A stretch of 64,000 bases of DNA from CAITZA01 sp937915285 (lineage in GTDB: Bacteria > Desulfobacterota > Desulfomonilia > Desulfomonilales > Desulfomonilaceae). The number at the start of each line of letters is the position of its first letter. The stretch's first letter is position 1. Position numbers and translations under genes: made by a program. Positions 43,976-52,869 of the stretch are shown here, in pieces. The stretch is taken from assembly GCA_036821825.1 (NCBI GenBank), contig DAISIV010000003.1, positions 74,894 to 138,893 on the forward strand, read 5' to 3'. The notes under the pieces are model-generated. The model made no database searches, had not been told where the DNA came from, and worked only from the letters and a program-made list of their open reading frames with translations.

Positions 43976-44084
43976 AATCAACAACTAGGCTTAACGGTCG
44001 CCGTTCCCGATCTCCATCCCATGGAAACATGGGCGGCGACCATTCTCACTGATACTCAAACCACCTCAACTCTGCCAGCCCTGC

Positions 44085-44948
44085 TCAGGAACAGCCGCAA
44101 GGTGTGTTCAAATGACATTTGAAATCCGCTTCAGAAATTGTCCACCACATGGGGTTCAGAGGATACAATTTGCCGGTGTTTTCCGATTCTTCGTCAATGG
44201 TTTCATCGGGTCCCGGAGCCCCTTCTTTATTCATTACTACTCTGCCGTCACTAAACGACCCGCTTGGGTCTTCAAAAAAGGTTTCCAGCGGCACACCCTC
44301 GTGTTCGGAATAATTCACAGTCATGGATAAGGACCTGGAGGACTCGCTATCAGCAATTGACAAAATTCCTGTGGTGTCATCTCGGACAAATTCGAATCCA
44401 GTGGATTCGTAAACAATCGTTCTCGATGGTTTCTTTCTGTAGTGGAAGGAGTGAATCAGGCACAGAAAATCCAGCACTCTGTATGTCAGACTCCAGCCTG
44501 GAACATCCCGCTCAAGCTGATTTTCCGAGGCGTCTTCTTCATGCAATGCCAGCGTGGATCCTTGAGACCTGAAGGTTTTTATCAAATCAAGGCTTTGGGC
44601 TGATATTTCCAGACAGTCATGAGGACTGGCGGCGAGGTAGGCTAGCTCTATGGTTCCCACGGTGAAATAATGGCCTGGTATATCATCAATTCTTTCAAAT
44701 TTTGGCGTGTTGGTTCCGTCAAAACAGTCACTCTGTAATAACAGCCTTTCCTCTTTTGAAAACTGATTAAAGACAGGTGTGTTCCTGAACGGGTATGATT
44801 TGAGGTTATAGATTCCTACCACAGACGAAACATCGTCTAACTTCGTGGAGAATGAGTCACCCAGCGACAGGCAATAGGCGCAAGGGGCATTTCTGAGCCA
44901 GAAGTAATAGCACGGCCGCTCAACCCAGACCTGGCTCATGGCGGACAA
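44085..44948 (-). CDS. Uncharacterised protein, possibly the 3' part of a frameshifted gene
   Basis: I do not recognise this 287-residue protein. It has Cys pairs near the N-terminus (APCAYC) and at the very end (CHLNTPCGCS), no signal peptide and no membrane helix. The TTG start at 44948 (or ATG 44939) lacks a proper ribosome site. The same frame stays open upstream to about 45073, reads like real protein (NPDSILRICLENALASASRF), and contains no good start codon, overlapping the end of the gene at 45032. That suggests either tight overlap with unusual initiation, or a -1 frameshift that splits one gene of about 430 codons in two. Confidence 0.6.
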   Translation of the reverse strand: MSAMSQVWVERPCYYFWLRNAPCAYCLSLGDSFSTKLDDVSSVVGIYNLKSYPFRNTPVFNQFSKEERLLLQSDCFDGTNTPKFERIDDIPGHYFTVGTIELAYLAASPHDCLEISAQSLDLIKTFRSQGSTLALHEEDASENQLERDVPGWSLTYRVLDFLCLIHSFHYRKKPSRTIVYESTGFEFVRDDTTGILSIADSESSRSLSMTVNYSEHEGVPLETFFEDPSGSFSDGRVVMNKEGAPGPDETIDEESENTGKLYPLNPMWWTISEADFKCHLNTPCGCS

Positions 44949-45031
44949 TCCGGCAACTTGTTTCAGATCCGAGAACCGGGACGCGCTCGCTAGAGCGTTT
45001 TCCAGACAGATGCGAAGAATGGAATCAGGAT

Positions 45032-45388
45032 TTATAGGAAATTCCCTTTCTTTTCGAAAAGTTCTCTCGCAATTTCTAGTTTGTCACGTCCCTCGGTATG
45101 AATCCCTTCCATCCTGGCGGTTTCGATCAATATGTCATCAGGATAGTTCATGGTGAGGGAGTAACTGGATTCGTACGACTCGAAAAACCTCTCAAACTCC
45201 TCCCTGCTTCTTGCCTCGGCCACACCCTTTTCAAATTCGGATATGGTCCGGCCCAAGGCCTGGCCCAAGAGCCGTTTGAAGAATATTCGCTTGTCGTGAT
45301 CTACCATTGTGATCCAAACCTGGTTTAAAAATCCTTTGCTGTCAGGATACCTTATCTGCCATGGGCCAACGTCCGAAAAATTCGGCAT
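45032..45388 (-). CDS. Uncharacterised small protein, possibly the 5' part of the following gene
   Basis: A 118-residue protein, basic and helical (FFKRLLGQALGRTISEFEKGVAEARSREEFERF). No family recognised. As drawn it overlaps the membrane-protein gene at 45342 by 47 bases; an internal ATG at 45307 would avoid this. Its stop (45032) falls where the downstream frame 44085 is already open, with the run AAAAGAAAGGG nearby. A one-base error or frameshift there would fuse them. Same strand and spacing indicate one operon with the membrane protein and the Tat-exported metallo-hydrolase. Confidence 0.5.
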   Translation of the reverse strand: MPNFSDVGPWQIRYPDSKGFLNQVWITMVDHDKRIFFKRLLGQALGRTISEFEKGVAEARSREEFERFFESYESSYSLTMNYPDDILIETARMEGIHTEGRDKLEIARELFEKKGNFL

Positions 45389-46571
45389 GAATTATTATGA
45401 CCGTTATGTAGAGCATGGTCCACACAAGTGGAGTATCATCTGGCTGAGCAATCCCGGGAACTTTACCCAATATCATTGTTGATAGAGGGGAGTAATAAAA
45501 GAGATAGATTATGCCCCCTAACGCAAACGCCAATATGGTCCTCACCAATGCGCAAAGAAACATGTTTGACCAATTTGGCCAGTCATTGAAGTAGGTTTTC
45601 AGTAGAAATGCCGACAACACCACGAAACCGGCAACCTCTCCGGCATGGAGATATCTGAAGTATGGGGCGTCAGTGTACTGCCCTCCCTCAAAAGGCTCCA
45701 TCCAGAAAACATTCATTATCCGGAGCAGCAAAATGAACAGTAGCGTCCCAAGCGCCAGGCAAACAGATATCGTAACCAAACCCCGTAAGAAAGTTCCCTC
45801 ACCATTCCGGGAAAGAAATTTCCACGGATAGTTGTTCCAGAGCAATTCCGATATCACCACCCATGTCAGGCTGCACAAAATGAGCCCTAGGCTGAAAAAA
45901 GCGCTACCGGTTCCTGTAAAGCTTGACCACCACGGCTCAACCCCGGCTTTATTCTGCGGAGGGTAGAACAAAAAACAGACGTGTGGATGGAAACAAACTA
46001 CATAGGTGACTATTGTCAGTATGAGAATGGAACATGCCCTGGACCATGCAATGACACCAGGTGAACTTCCTGTCCATGGCCAATCCAAGAAACCCAAACG
46101 CCATGCCAGACTCCACCACAAAAAAGCAGCTCCAAAATAGATTATTGCCGTTGAAGCATTCTCCCTGGCATTAAAAGGTTCAGCTCCAGTTCCACCCGAA
46201 ACAATTATGGAATCCGGACTGAAATATGCCATCCCATATTTTCCTATAAAATTCCAGAACACCCCATATACAAGAAATAAGGTCAAAATGACGGCTGCGA
46301 CAGTCCAGCCCAGACCGCGAACCAACCGGAAAGAGCCTGCGGAAGTTGAAGTCCCAAAAGGATAAAAATCTGCTACCTTGACAATCAAAATCACGGAAAC
46401 CATAAGCATGGCTACCAGAGAGAAACCATACATCGGTGTATAAAGTTTCATCACCCCGTCAGCGTGCATGAACACATACCACAACACACATACCAGCACG
46501 AATATAAACACAAACGATACTATTCCGCTAACAGCGCTGTACTTTCCAGACAGTTGGTTCGAATCCGACAT
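45342..46571 (-). CDS. Polytopic membrane protein of unknown function
   Basis: A 409-residue protein with about 11 transmembrane segments rich in Trp, Phe and Tyr. Seen: KLYTPMYGFSLVAML, FFGAAFLWWSLAWR-like segments, a WWSSFTGTGSAFFSLG loop, YYSPLSTMILGKVPG. No transporter signature I can name. Start ATG has GGGAGG 5 bases upstream. It lies downstream of the exported metallo-hydrolase gene with a large hairpin between, and is followed by the two unknown soluble genes. Perhaps it anchors or supplies substrate to the metallo-hydrolase; this is an inference from position. Confidence 0.72.
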   Translation of the reverse strand: MSDSNQLSGKYSAVSGIVSFVFIFVLVCVLWYVFMHADGVMKLYTPMYGFSLVAMLMVSVILIVKVADFYPFGTSTSAGSFRLVRGLGWTVAAVILTLFLVYGVFWNFIGKYGMAYFSPDSIIVSGGTGAEPFNARENASTAIIYFGAAFLWWSLAWRLGFLDWPWTGSSPGVIAWSRACSILILTIVTYVVCFHPHVCFLFYPPQNKAGVEPWWSSFTGTGSAFFSLGLILCSLTWVVISELLWNNYPWKFLSRNGEGTFLRGLVTISVCLALGTLLFILLLRIMNVFWMEPFEGGQYTDAPYFRYLHAGEVAGFVVLSAFLLKTYFNDWPNWSNMFLCALVRTILAFALGGIIYLFYYSPLSTMILGKVPGIAQPDDTPLVWTMLYITVIIIHAEFFGRWPMADKVS

Positions 46572-46710
46572 CTAAACCTCCCGTTCCCGCGAGCTGTGAA
46601 TGAAAGCAGGGGTATAACAGATAGTTATATGACTTATCACTTGAACGATGAAACACTCTTCTGGCATTTGACTTCCAGAAGTCTCGGTTTTTAAAAGCCT
46701 TTTAGGGCGA

Positions 46711-46764
46711 CCCGGACCTCAACGGCGGGGACTTTTCATGAAATCCCCGCCTGAAGGATCCGGG
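46711..46764 (-). terminator. Large palindromic hairpin between the metallo-hydrolase and membrane-protein genes
   Basis: Outer arms CCCGGA (46711-46716) and TCCGGG (46759-46764), a symmetric 7-base internal loop, inner perfect arms GGCGGGGA (46724-46731) and TCCCCGCC (46744-46751), and TTTCATGAAA in the tip. On the minus strand it is followed by a T-rich AAAAGGCTTTTAAAAA. It could terminate or attenuate transcription from the metallo-hydrolase gene. Confidence 0.6.
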
Positions 46765-46813
46765 AAGTTGTGCGCACGTTTCTCAAGACATCCGACGACT
46801 GCAAGAGTCATGG

Positions 46814-47914
46814 CTAAAACAATATCGAATCACCGTTAGTCAGGAACACGTTGCTGGCCTTTGCAACAGTCGATTGTTTCTTGTATGTCTTGAATTTGTC
46901 TGTCCCTTTGACAATAGGAATGCCTTCCTGAGAGGCTTTCTCTGCCCATATCCACCCTGTACAATGATTGCATGCCACCTTTTCGATTTTGAAGGCCTTC
47001 ACACCCTTTATCAGGTCGTCAAATTTGGGATCCCAATTCTCGAAGAGGCTAACATGAAGGCCTCCATAGCAACCATAGGGTTTGAAACCTTCAAAATTCT
47101 GTCTTGCAAACGAGAAGATTGACAGAAGCCCCGGATGGCAACATCCAGTGACTGTAACGATTCCTTTATCCTTCACATTGAAATATAGTACTCCTTCACC
47201 CCTAACCCTTAACAGGATCGGCACATCGAAGACCTTGTAAGCAACCCCTGGCATTATCTGGTAAATACCGTCACCCTTGGCGCCCTCCGGCTTGCACAAT
47301 TCAAGTTTCCCGGTATGAGGATGGTCATTTGAACATATGGCCACCTCCTTGCCATCCTTATCCTTGGCTTTCAGGTGAGCCTTTTCTTTCAATAGAGCCA
47401 TATCCTCTGGGTAATAGGTGTTCGGCCCAAAAATAGTTATGTCCGGCTTATGTTTCAGTGTGGATTCTATCCCCCAGTAGTGATCGAGGTGGAAGTGCGA
47501 GATTACCATAGTATCAATCTCGCCCTTTTTAAGCATTTCGGCTACATTACTTTTTTCCTGAAAGATGTAATCCATCCATTCTGTGTTCCAACCGCTGTCC
47601 AGGAGGATTTTCTTCTCCTGTCCATCAAGGGTGGTGACTGTTATCAATGCGGCATACCCCCCGGCATTGTCCCAGTCCCAGGGGACAGTGTACTGGTTCG
47701 TCATCGCCCCGCCATAGTCCATCATGTTTTTCTTCAGAATGTCGTTGTTGAACCAGCTAGTCTCCGAAAGCACGTCTACCTTGACGTTCTTGACCTCGCC
47801 AAAACTCACCTTCCCAGCAGCGATTGAACGCCCAGGAACGGCCAAGCCTGCGCCACTTACCGTGGCAGCCATTCCGGCTGCAGCCATCGACTTCAGGAAA
47901 TTCCGCCTCTTCAT
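46814..47914 (-). CDS. Tat-exported metallo-beta-lactamase fold protein (COG1237-like)
   Basis: A 366-residue protein. MKRRNFLKSMAAAGMAATV is a twin-arginine signal (RRNFLK) with cleavage near residue 32, so the enzyme is folded with its metal in the cytoplasm and then exported. VISHFHLDHYWGIES is the HxHxDH metal motif; TGCCHPGLLSIFSFA and GGLHVSLF match the COG1237 group, which includes the dihydropterin-linked synthase of methanopterin-type pathways; ACNHCTGW supplies further Cys/His. True substrate unknown. Start ATG after GGAGGAGG. Confidence 0.82.
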   Translation of the reverse strand: MKRRNFLKSMAAAGMAATVSGAGLAVPGRSIAAGKVSFGEVKNVKVDVLSETSWFNNDILKKNMMDYGGAMTNQYTVPWDWDNAGGYAALITVTTLDGQEKKILLDSGWNTEWMDYIFQEKSNVAEMLKKGEIDTMVISHFHLDHYWGIESTLKHKPDITIFGPNTYYPEDMALLKEKAHLKAKDKDGKEVAICSNDHPHTGKLELCKPEGAKGDGIYQIMPGVAYKVFDVPILLRVRGEGVLYFNVKDKGIVTVTGCCHPGLLSIFSFARQNFEGFKPYGCYGGLHVSLFENWDPKFDDLIKGVKAFKIEKVACNHCTGWIWAEKASQEGIPIVKGTDKFKTYKKQSTVAKASNVFLTNGDSILF

Positions 47915-48576
47915 AATGAGCCTCCTCCAGCAATGTCCTTGGAAAACAAATTTAATGAACGTCTCCCAAAAGGCATTCCCTGACAGCTACGAGCCCAATC
48001 CACAATTGGTAAACGCACCTGGATTCTCTCACGAGGAATTCTTCAAAAAACTGCTAAACTATCTGCTTTCAAGCCTTATGGGGGAGACGGTTCATTGCCA
48101 AACGACAGCTATCTACGACTATATCTGCCTCGGAATTGATTCCGGTCGACAACAACATGTGAAGTGAATAGGACCAGTAAGCTTTGTTATCCTGCGACTA
48201 CTGCGAAAACGCTATATCACGATGGAGAAATTTCTGGATTTGTCTGTAATAGAGTGTACTATAGGCTCATGACAGAAAGAGTCAAGCATAATTGATTAGT
48301 TTTACCAAAAAAATGCTTGAGGCGGCGTCGCGCGGACAGACCATGACAACGCCTATAGCACCGTTTGCGCCCGTATCCGGGGCTGTTCTATCCAGACAGG
48401 TGATTGTGTGGGCCAAATCGGGGCAATTTAAGAGGTCCTGAATCATCCTTTAACCAGGGATCTTTTTCCAGTTGAATAAATTTCCTTTTTGTGGTCAGCA
48501 TTAAAAAATAATCACCGATTATCTAAACGAGGCGTTTGTTCGCACCTTCATTTTCTGACAGTCGAGGAGGAAGTCC
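47915..48576. other. Intergenic region with one possible small gene
   Basis: About 660 bases between the divergent metallo-hydrolase and flavin-reductase genes. The left third contains a 70-codon open frame (47955-48167). The rest (48168-48576) has no supported gene; its right end holds the GAGGAGG ribosome site for the flavin-reductase gene. No confident promoter found. Confidence 0.4.
47955..48167 (+). CDS. Possible small protein or gene remnant
   Basis: 70 codons from ATG 47955, not overlapping any other gene. Composition is protein-like (APGFSHEEFFKKLLNYLLSSL, split here into NAPGFSHEEFF and KKLLNYLLSSL), with no low-complexity bias. No ribosome site precedes it and the frame extends further upstream across the start of the opposite-strand gene, so it could be a chance frame or a remnant. 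No family recognised. Confidence 0.25.
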   Translation: MNVSQKAFPDSYEPNPQLVNAPGFSHEEFFKKLLNYLLSSLMGETVHCQTTAIYDYICLGIDSGRQQHVK

Positions 48577-49146
48577 ATGAAAAAATCAGTAGGCGCCAAG
48601 ACCATACTGTACCCCACCCCGGTTCTCATAGTCGGGACCTATGACAGTTCTGGCAAACCTAACGTAATGACAGTAGCCTGGGGCGGTATTTGCTGCTCGA
48701 CACCGCCGTGCGTTTCCATATCTGTGCGTGAAGCGACTCACACATATTCCAGCCTAATGGAACAAAAAGCCTTCACCATAAGCATACCTTCGGAAAATTA
48801 CGTGAAGGAATCCGATTTCATAGGCATAGCTTCCGGAAAGGACACGGACAAATTTCGGGAGACCGGCCTCACCCCCGTCAAAAGCAGTGTTGTCAATGCC
48901 CCTTATATTGAGGAATTTCCTCTGATACTAGAATGCAAGGTCATCCACACCTACAAGATTGGAATCCACACACAGTTCATTGGTGAAATTCTGGATATAA
49001 AGGCTGATGAATCAGTCATGGGTGACAAGGGGCCAGAGATAGAAAAAATCAGGCCATTCCTGTGGTCTCCGGATTACGGTCGAGGCTATTATGGTATTGG
49101 ACAATTCCTGGGCAAGGCCTTTTCAATAGGTAAAAAGTCGAAATAG
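48577..49146 (+). CDS. Flavin reductase family protein
   Basis: A 189-residue FMN-binding split-barrel protein. It begins KKSVGAKTILYPTPVLIVGTYDSSGKPNVMTVAWGGICCSTPPCVSIS, with the ligand-binding loop in VREATHTYSSL and SGKDTDKF. Relatives reduce flavins with NAD(P)H or act as FMN-bound reductases in anaerobes. Start ATG with GAGGAGG upstream. It is convergent with the DUF3786 gene and may supply electrons to the nearby OYE-type enzyme, but no direct link is shown. Confidence 0.88.
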   Translation: MKKSVGAKTILYPTPVLIVGTYDSSGKPNVMTVAWGGICCSTPPCVSISVREATHTYSSLMEQKAFTISIPSENYVKESDFIGIASGKDTDKFRETGLTPVKSSVVNAPYIEEFPLILECKVIHTYKIGIHTQFIGEILDIKADESVMGDKGPEIEKIRPFLWSPDYGRGYYGIGQFLGKAFSIGKKSK

Positions 49147-49239
49147 TATTTTGCGCTTATTAACTCGGCAAGCCAAGGTGTTAGTGTTCTGAGTCGATTG
49201 GCGATGACACAAGTGGTCTTAAAAAGAAGACCAGAGCGG

Positions 49240-49863
49240 TTATTCCCAGCCAGTGACAGAGTTGTGCTGCGCCGTCTTTATCAGCGACCTAACGACGCAT
49301 CCAACCAGGAAGGCCAAACACTCAAATTCAAGAAATTGAATGGCCGTGTTATCCAGCATGATCTGTATATCGACCGGGAAGTCCTCGTCAGCCTCGTAAA
49401 AGATTATTTTCATGGGTATTTTCGGAAGAACGTAAAGTTTCCACACATGTTTGCCTCGTCCGGACTCTTCCTCCATTCCACCAAGTCTCAGGGCGGCGTC
49501 CCTGAATTTTTGGTAGTCTTCCCCGAAATAACTTTCAAGTGGAGCATTCATCAGACGGGTTAGCGTATTGAGACCTCCAGTGAGTCTCGGGATGCTCTGA
49601 AACGGGATGTACAAGTTTTCAGGCTCTCCATGACCTTGGGACAGGACGTAGTAGAGGAGGACACTGAGGTTATTCACGTTGACAAGTTGGCCATCCAGAG
49701 GCTCTACTCCATCTCGTGTGATGACGTATTCCCTCATCAAGAAACGGACCCGAATCTGGCCATTGGCGTATTCAAGCCCAAGCCGTTGAGCGCTCTCCCT
49801 GAAATCACATTCGGCGAGCCTCCCTACAAGTCCTCGGTAAATGGCATCATAACCTCCCTGCAT
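49240..49863 (-). CDS. DUF3786 protein
   Basis: A 207-residue cytoplasmic protein. YYVLSQGHGEPENLYIPFQSIPRL (in two parts, VLLYYVLSQG then IPFQSIPRL), YGEDY-like FGEDYQKFRDAALRLGG, and VLPKIPMKIIFYEADEDFPVDIQIMLDNTAIQFLEFE are the marks of DUF3786, common in anaerobes with corrinoid enzymes. Function is not established. It starts 23 bases after the porin gene's stop on the same strand, so it is probably the last gene of that operon. Confidence 0.82.
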   Translation of the reverse strand: MQGGYDAIYRGLVGRLAECDFRESAQRLGLEYANGQIRVRFLMREYVITRDGVEPLDGQLVNVNNLSVLLYYVLSQGHGEPENLYIPFQSIPRLTGGLNTLTRLMNAPLESYFGEDYQKFRDAALRLGGMEEESGRGKHVWKLYVLPKIPMKIIFYEADEDFPVDIQIMLDNTAIQFLEFECLAFLVGCVVRSLIKTAQHNSVTGWE

Positions 49864-49886
49864 TTATGAAAAAAACCTCCTCGATA

Positions 49887-51817
49887 TCAGAAGTCCACAT
49901 TAATTGCTGCCCGGATACCAAAGATAGGGTCTATTGCCCTGGCTGGATTGACACCCCACCAATTGCTGGCGTCAGGCGTATTCCAATTGATTTGTCTCCT
50001 GTCCACACAAGCGTATTTGAACCAGTCTCCGGGCTTCCAGTAGGCCACCCGGGTCGTCAAGGTGTATCCCTCGATGATTTTCCAATCAACCCCACCTCCA
50101 AACTCATAGCCAAGATCTCTCTCAAGAATATTGGGAGCATTCACTAGATGTCCCTTGCCATCGGCGAATGAAAGGTCAACCAGATTCCCGCTCGGATCAC
50201 TATTTCCCCTGTTACCGTTACCATACTGTAGAGCAGGAGTCGTAATAGGAGAGGCTGCAGAGCCCTCGGAAGGATCCGGTCTTATCCACCCCCATCCATA
50301 TCCCTGGGATATCCTGTTGGCGTACATACAGGTCAAGTATGCGTTCAGGTTGCTTGCCACAGCGTAATCCAGCCTGACACCATAAACGCTTGCGTCTGTC
50401 ATGAACCCGTGATTGGAAGAACGCGATATGGACCCGTTTCCGGATCCATAATCATAGCCCAGAAGCAGGCTGTATGGCAGGTAGAGGTTCACACCGCCGT
50501 TCGGTGAGAATATTGGAACGATTGTAGGCTGCCTGTCGATCAGTTTGCCGTTACGCCTGTCCGGACCAGGATAATAGGCCCACATAAAACTGATCTTTGC
50601 CGGACCGGCGACAATGCCGCTTTCGATCATTCCTGCCCACAATTCCCAGTAACGGGTTTGCGGCAGTGACGCTGAATNNNNNNNNNNNNNNNNNNNNNNN
50701 NNNNNNNNNNNNNNNNNNNNNNNNNNNNNNNNNNNNNNNNNNNNNNNNNNNNNNNNNNNNNNNNNNNNNNNNNNNNNTCGATCATTCCTGCCCACAATTC
50801 CCAGTAACGGGTTTGCGGCAGTGACGCTGAATTAAGTGCGCGTCCGTTCTGACGGTAAAATTCCTGATAGAAACCAACTTCCGTGTTGAAGAAGATTTGT
50901 CCATTGAAATATTTGAAATTTGCAAATCCGAAAAACTGCGAGCAGTCCACGGCAAAGATCGGGGCGCTGGGGAAATGAGTAGATCCTGGTTGATAGAGTT
51001 CCGATTCCGGGCCCTTGTGACCGTTGCTGTATTCGATGTAGGTCTCGGAACTTATATTTCCGGCGTTATACATTAGCAGAAAAGAGAAATGAGGTTGAGC
51101 AGCGCCACTGCGGTCTGTATGTAATGGATAATTCGATGGGCTCCTCGTTCCCACCGGACGGCCTGGCCCATAGAAATAGTATTGGGCTGCTATCTGGAAT
51201 GGACCGAATGGAACCCCTATTACCAGGGCCTCGGTGGAGTTCTCCAGCGAGTCAATTATCAGGCCAAGCCCGATGGTGTTGGGTTGCTTCCCAATGGTTA
51301 CGGATCCCCAGGGTAAATTGGCCTCGGCGTACCAGATTTGCCAATAACCGGGAGAAAATGACTGTCCTATGCCGGGAAACTGGCTGTTCAGGTACCTGGA
51401 GCTGTTTAATTCACCAGTTGCGACATCCCCTGAGGACAGAAGATTCCATGAACCTATTCTATAACTGCCCCGAAGAGAAAGCGCCTCATTCACTTTCACC
51501 CTCGGAAAAAAAACGGTGTGAATGTAATTCGCGGCAACATCCGAGCCCGTTGCCAACTGGTCACCCCAAAAAGTTACGTCATTACGCCTGGTAACTTCAT
51601 GACCCAGCCAACCGTTACGAGCAGCCAACCTGACCGTGTTGCCCACCGAACTGCTATCCTGATCGAAAGGACCAAAGAAACCATTGGAGCCCAGTTGGGA
51701 GAATTGATAATACTCCCAGATGAAATTCCCGGATAGAGAGAATTCCCATGCGCAGGCATACGGCGCCATCAACAGTGACAGCGCCAGAATGAGACCGACC
51801 AGCCGGTTTCTACTCAT
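49887..51817 (-). CDS. Outer-membrane beta-barrel porin-like protein, interrupted only by an assembly gap
   Basis: Two frames read as one protein. The 5' part (51817 to the gap) has a signal peptide (cleavage near ACA-W, about residue 23) and a Tyr/Trp/Gly-rich beta pattern; the 3' part ends in the C-terminal Phe typical of outer-membrane barrels (AINVDF). Both sides of the 100-N gap carry the same 55 bases in the same frame, coding SASLPQTRYWELWAGM. Removing the Ns and one copy leaves 1776 bases, that is 591 residues with no frameshift. Likely a DUF1302-type or related porin for uptake of a hydrophobic substrate. Start ATG with GGAGAG upstream. Cluster with acyl-CoA and flavin enzymes supports catabolic uptake. 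Confidence 0.75.
50623..50832. other. 100-N scaffold gap flanked by an identical 55-base overlap
   Basis: Bases 50623-50677 and 50778-50832 are identical, with Ns at 50678-50777 between them. Repeats of exactly 55 bases at contig ends are what a k=55 de Bruijn assembler leaves when contigs overlap but are joined by Ns. The gap is therefore most likely artificial and no sequence is missing. Confidence 0.9.
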
Positions 51818-51941
51818 AATCTCTCCTGATGTGTGATCCGAAATAGTCCTTTCGCCGGGCCGCAGATGCTTCTATGACTTATTCCAAGTCTATTTAGGGA
51901 TTTTTCTTCCGATGCCGATACAAAAAGGTCCGGTCAATCTG

Positions 51942-52850
51942 TCAGTCCTCACCGAGAAAGTCGGGACTAAGGTAAACCGGATCCGGATATGTATAAAAGC
52001 CTCGTCCTGACTTTACACCCAGCCAACCCTTGTCGATGTAGTCACGTTTGAAATCGTCGGCAAATTGCTGGCTCCCCGGATCACCTGATATTTTGGCCTT
52101 GCTTTGCATCACATGCCAGATAGTATCCAAGCCTACAACGTCCATTACTCCGAAAGGTCCGCAGGGCATACCCAGGTGCAGCATGACTGCCCGGTCTACG
52201 TCCTCAACAGAAGCAACTTTTTCAACCAGCGCAATGTTGATGGCTACATCGTTCATGGCGCCGAAGATGGCGTTCGCCACATAGCCAGGGTACTCTCTCT
52301 TGAAAACCAGCGGAACCTGTTTGATTCTCTTGGCAAAATCCCTCAGCAACTCAACAACATCCGGCGATGTCCCCGGGTGAGGCATGACATCGACCAGTTG
52401 GTGGTCGAACACTCCATAGAAGTGTAAAGCGGCGAAAAGCGCTGGACGGCCTGTTGCCTCGGAGTACATTGACGGTAGCAATGTCGACGTGTTTGTGGTG
52501 AAGACCGTTTGGGGCTGACAGATTTTGTTGAATTGACTGAAAACTTTAGCCTTGAGGTCTGGATCCTCGAAGACAGACTCGCTCAACAGGTCGGCGTCCG
52601 CCCCATCTTCCGGGTTTGAAGTGTAGCGAATCCTTGCCAGAGCCGCCTCGGAGGCTTCCGGAGTCATTTTGCCTTTAGCCACTAAATCGGCTGAAAAAGC
52701 CGGTATTCTCACTCTGGCGTTCTCCAGCGACTTGGCGATCGGGTCATAGGCTATCACTTCGTAGCCGAATCGGGCGCACTGCAGGGCTATCTTCTGTCCC
52801 ATGGTTCCCAGACCCACCACGAGTATCTTTCGGATATCTTCGACTTTCAT
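51942..52850 (-). CDS. 3-hydroxyacyl-CoA dehydrogenase family protein
   Basis: A 302-residue enzyme from ATG 52850, chosen because AGGAGG lies 7 bases upstream and the protein then begins right before the Rossmann motif VVGLGTMGQKIALQCARFG. Catalytic elements: TNTSTLLPS (Ser), AALHFYGVFDH (His) and GYVANAIFGAMNDVAINI. The N-terminal NAD-binding domain and helical C-terminal domain (LGMPCGPFGVMDVVGLD) match the 3-hydroxybutyryl/3-hydroxyacyl-CoA dehydrogenase family, which also contains carnitine- and other hydroxy-acid dehydrogenases. It lies 19 bases after the acetoacetate-decarboxylase-like gene. Confidence 0.88.
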   Translation of the reverse strand: MKVEDIRKILVVGLGTMGQKIALQCARFGYEVIAYDPIAKSLENARVRIPAFSADLVAKGKMTPEASEAALARIRYTSNPEDGADADLLSESVFEDPDLKAKVFSQFNKICQPQTVFTTNTSTLLPSMYSEATGRPALFAALHFYGVFDHQLVDVMPHPGTSPDVVELLRDFAKRIKQVPLVFKREYPGYVANAIFGAMNDVAINIALVEKVASVEDVDRAVMLHLGMPCGPFGVMDVVGLDTIWHVMQSKAKISGDPGSQQFADDFKRDYIDKGWLGVKSGRGFYTYPDPVYLSPDFLGED

Positions 52851-52869
52851 AAGCAATCCTCCTGAAACC

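Noticed and set aside
46552..46562. GGTTCGAATCC resembling a tRNA T-loop
   Set aside because: It lies at the start codon region of the membrane-protein gene and has no surrounding cloverleaf.
49887..51817. Porin as a pseudogene or two genes
   Set aside because: The apparent break is caused by Ns between duplicate contig ends; the frame is continuous after merging.
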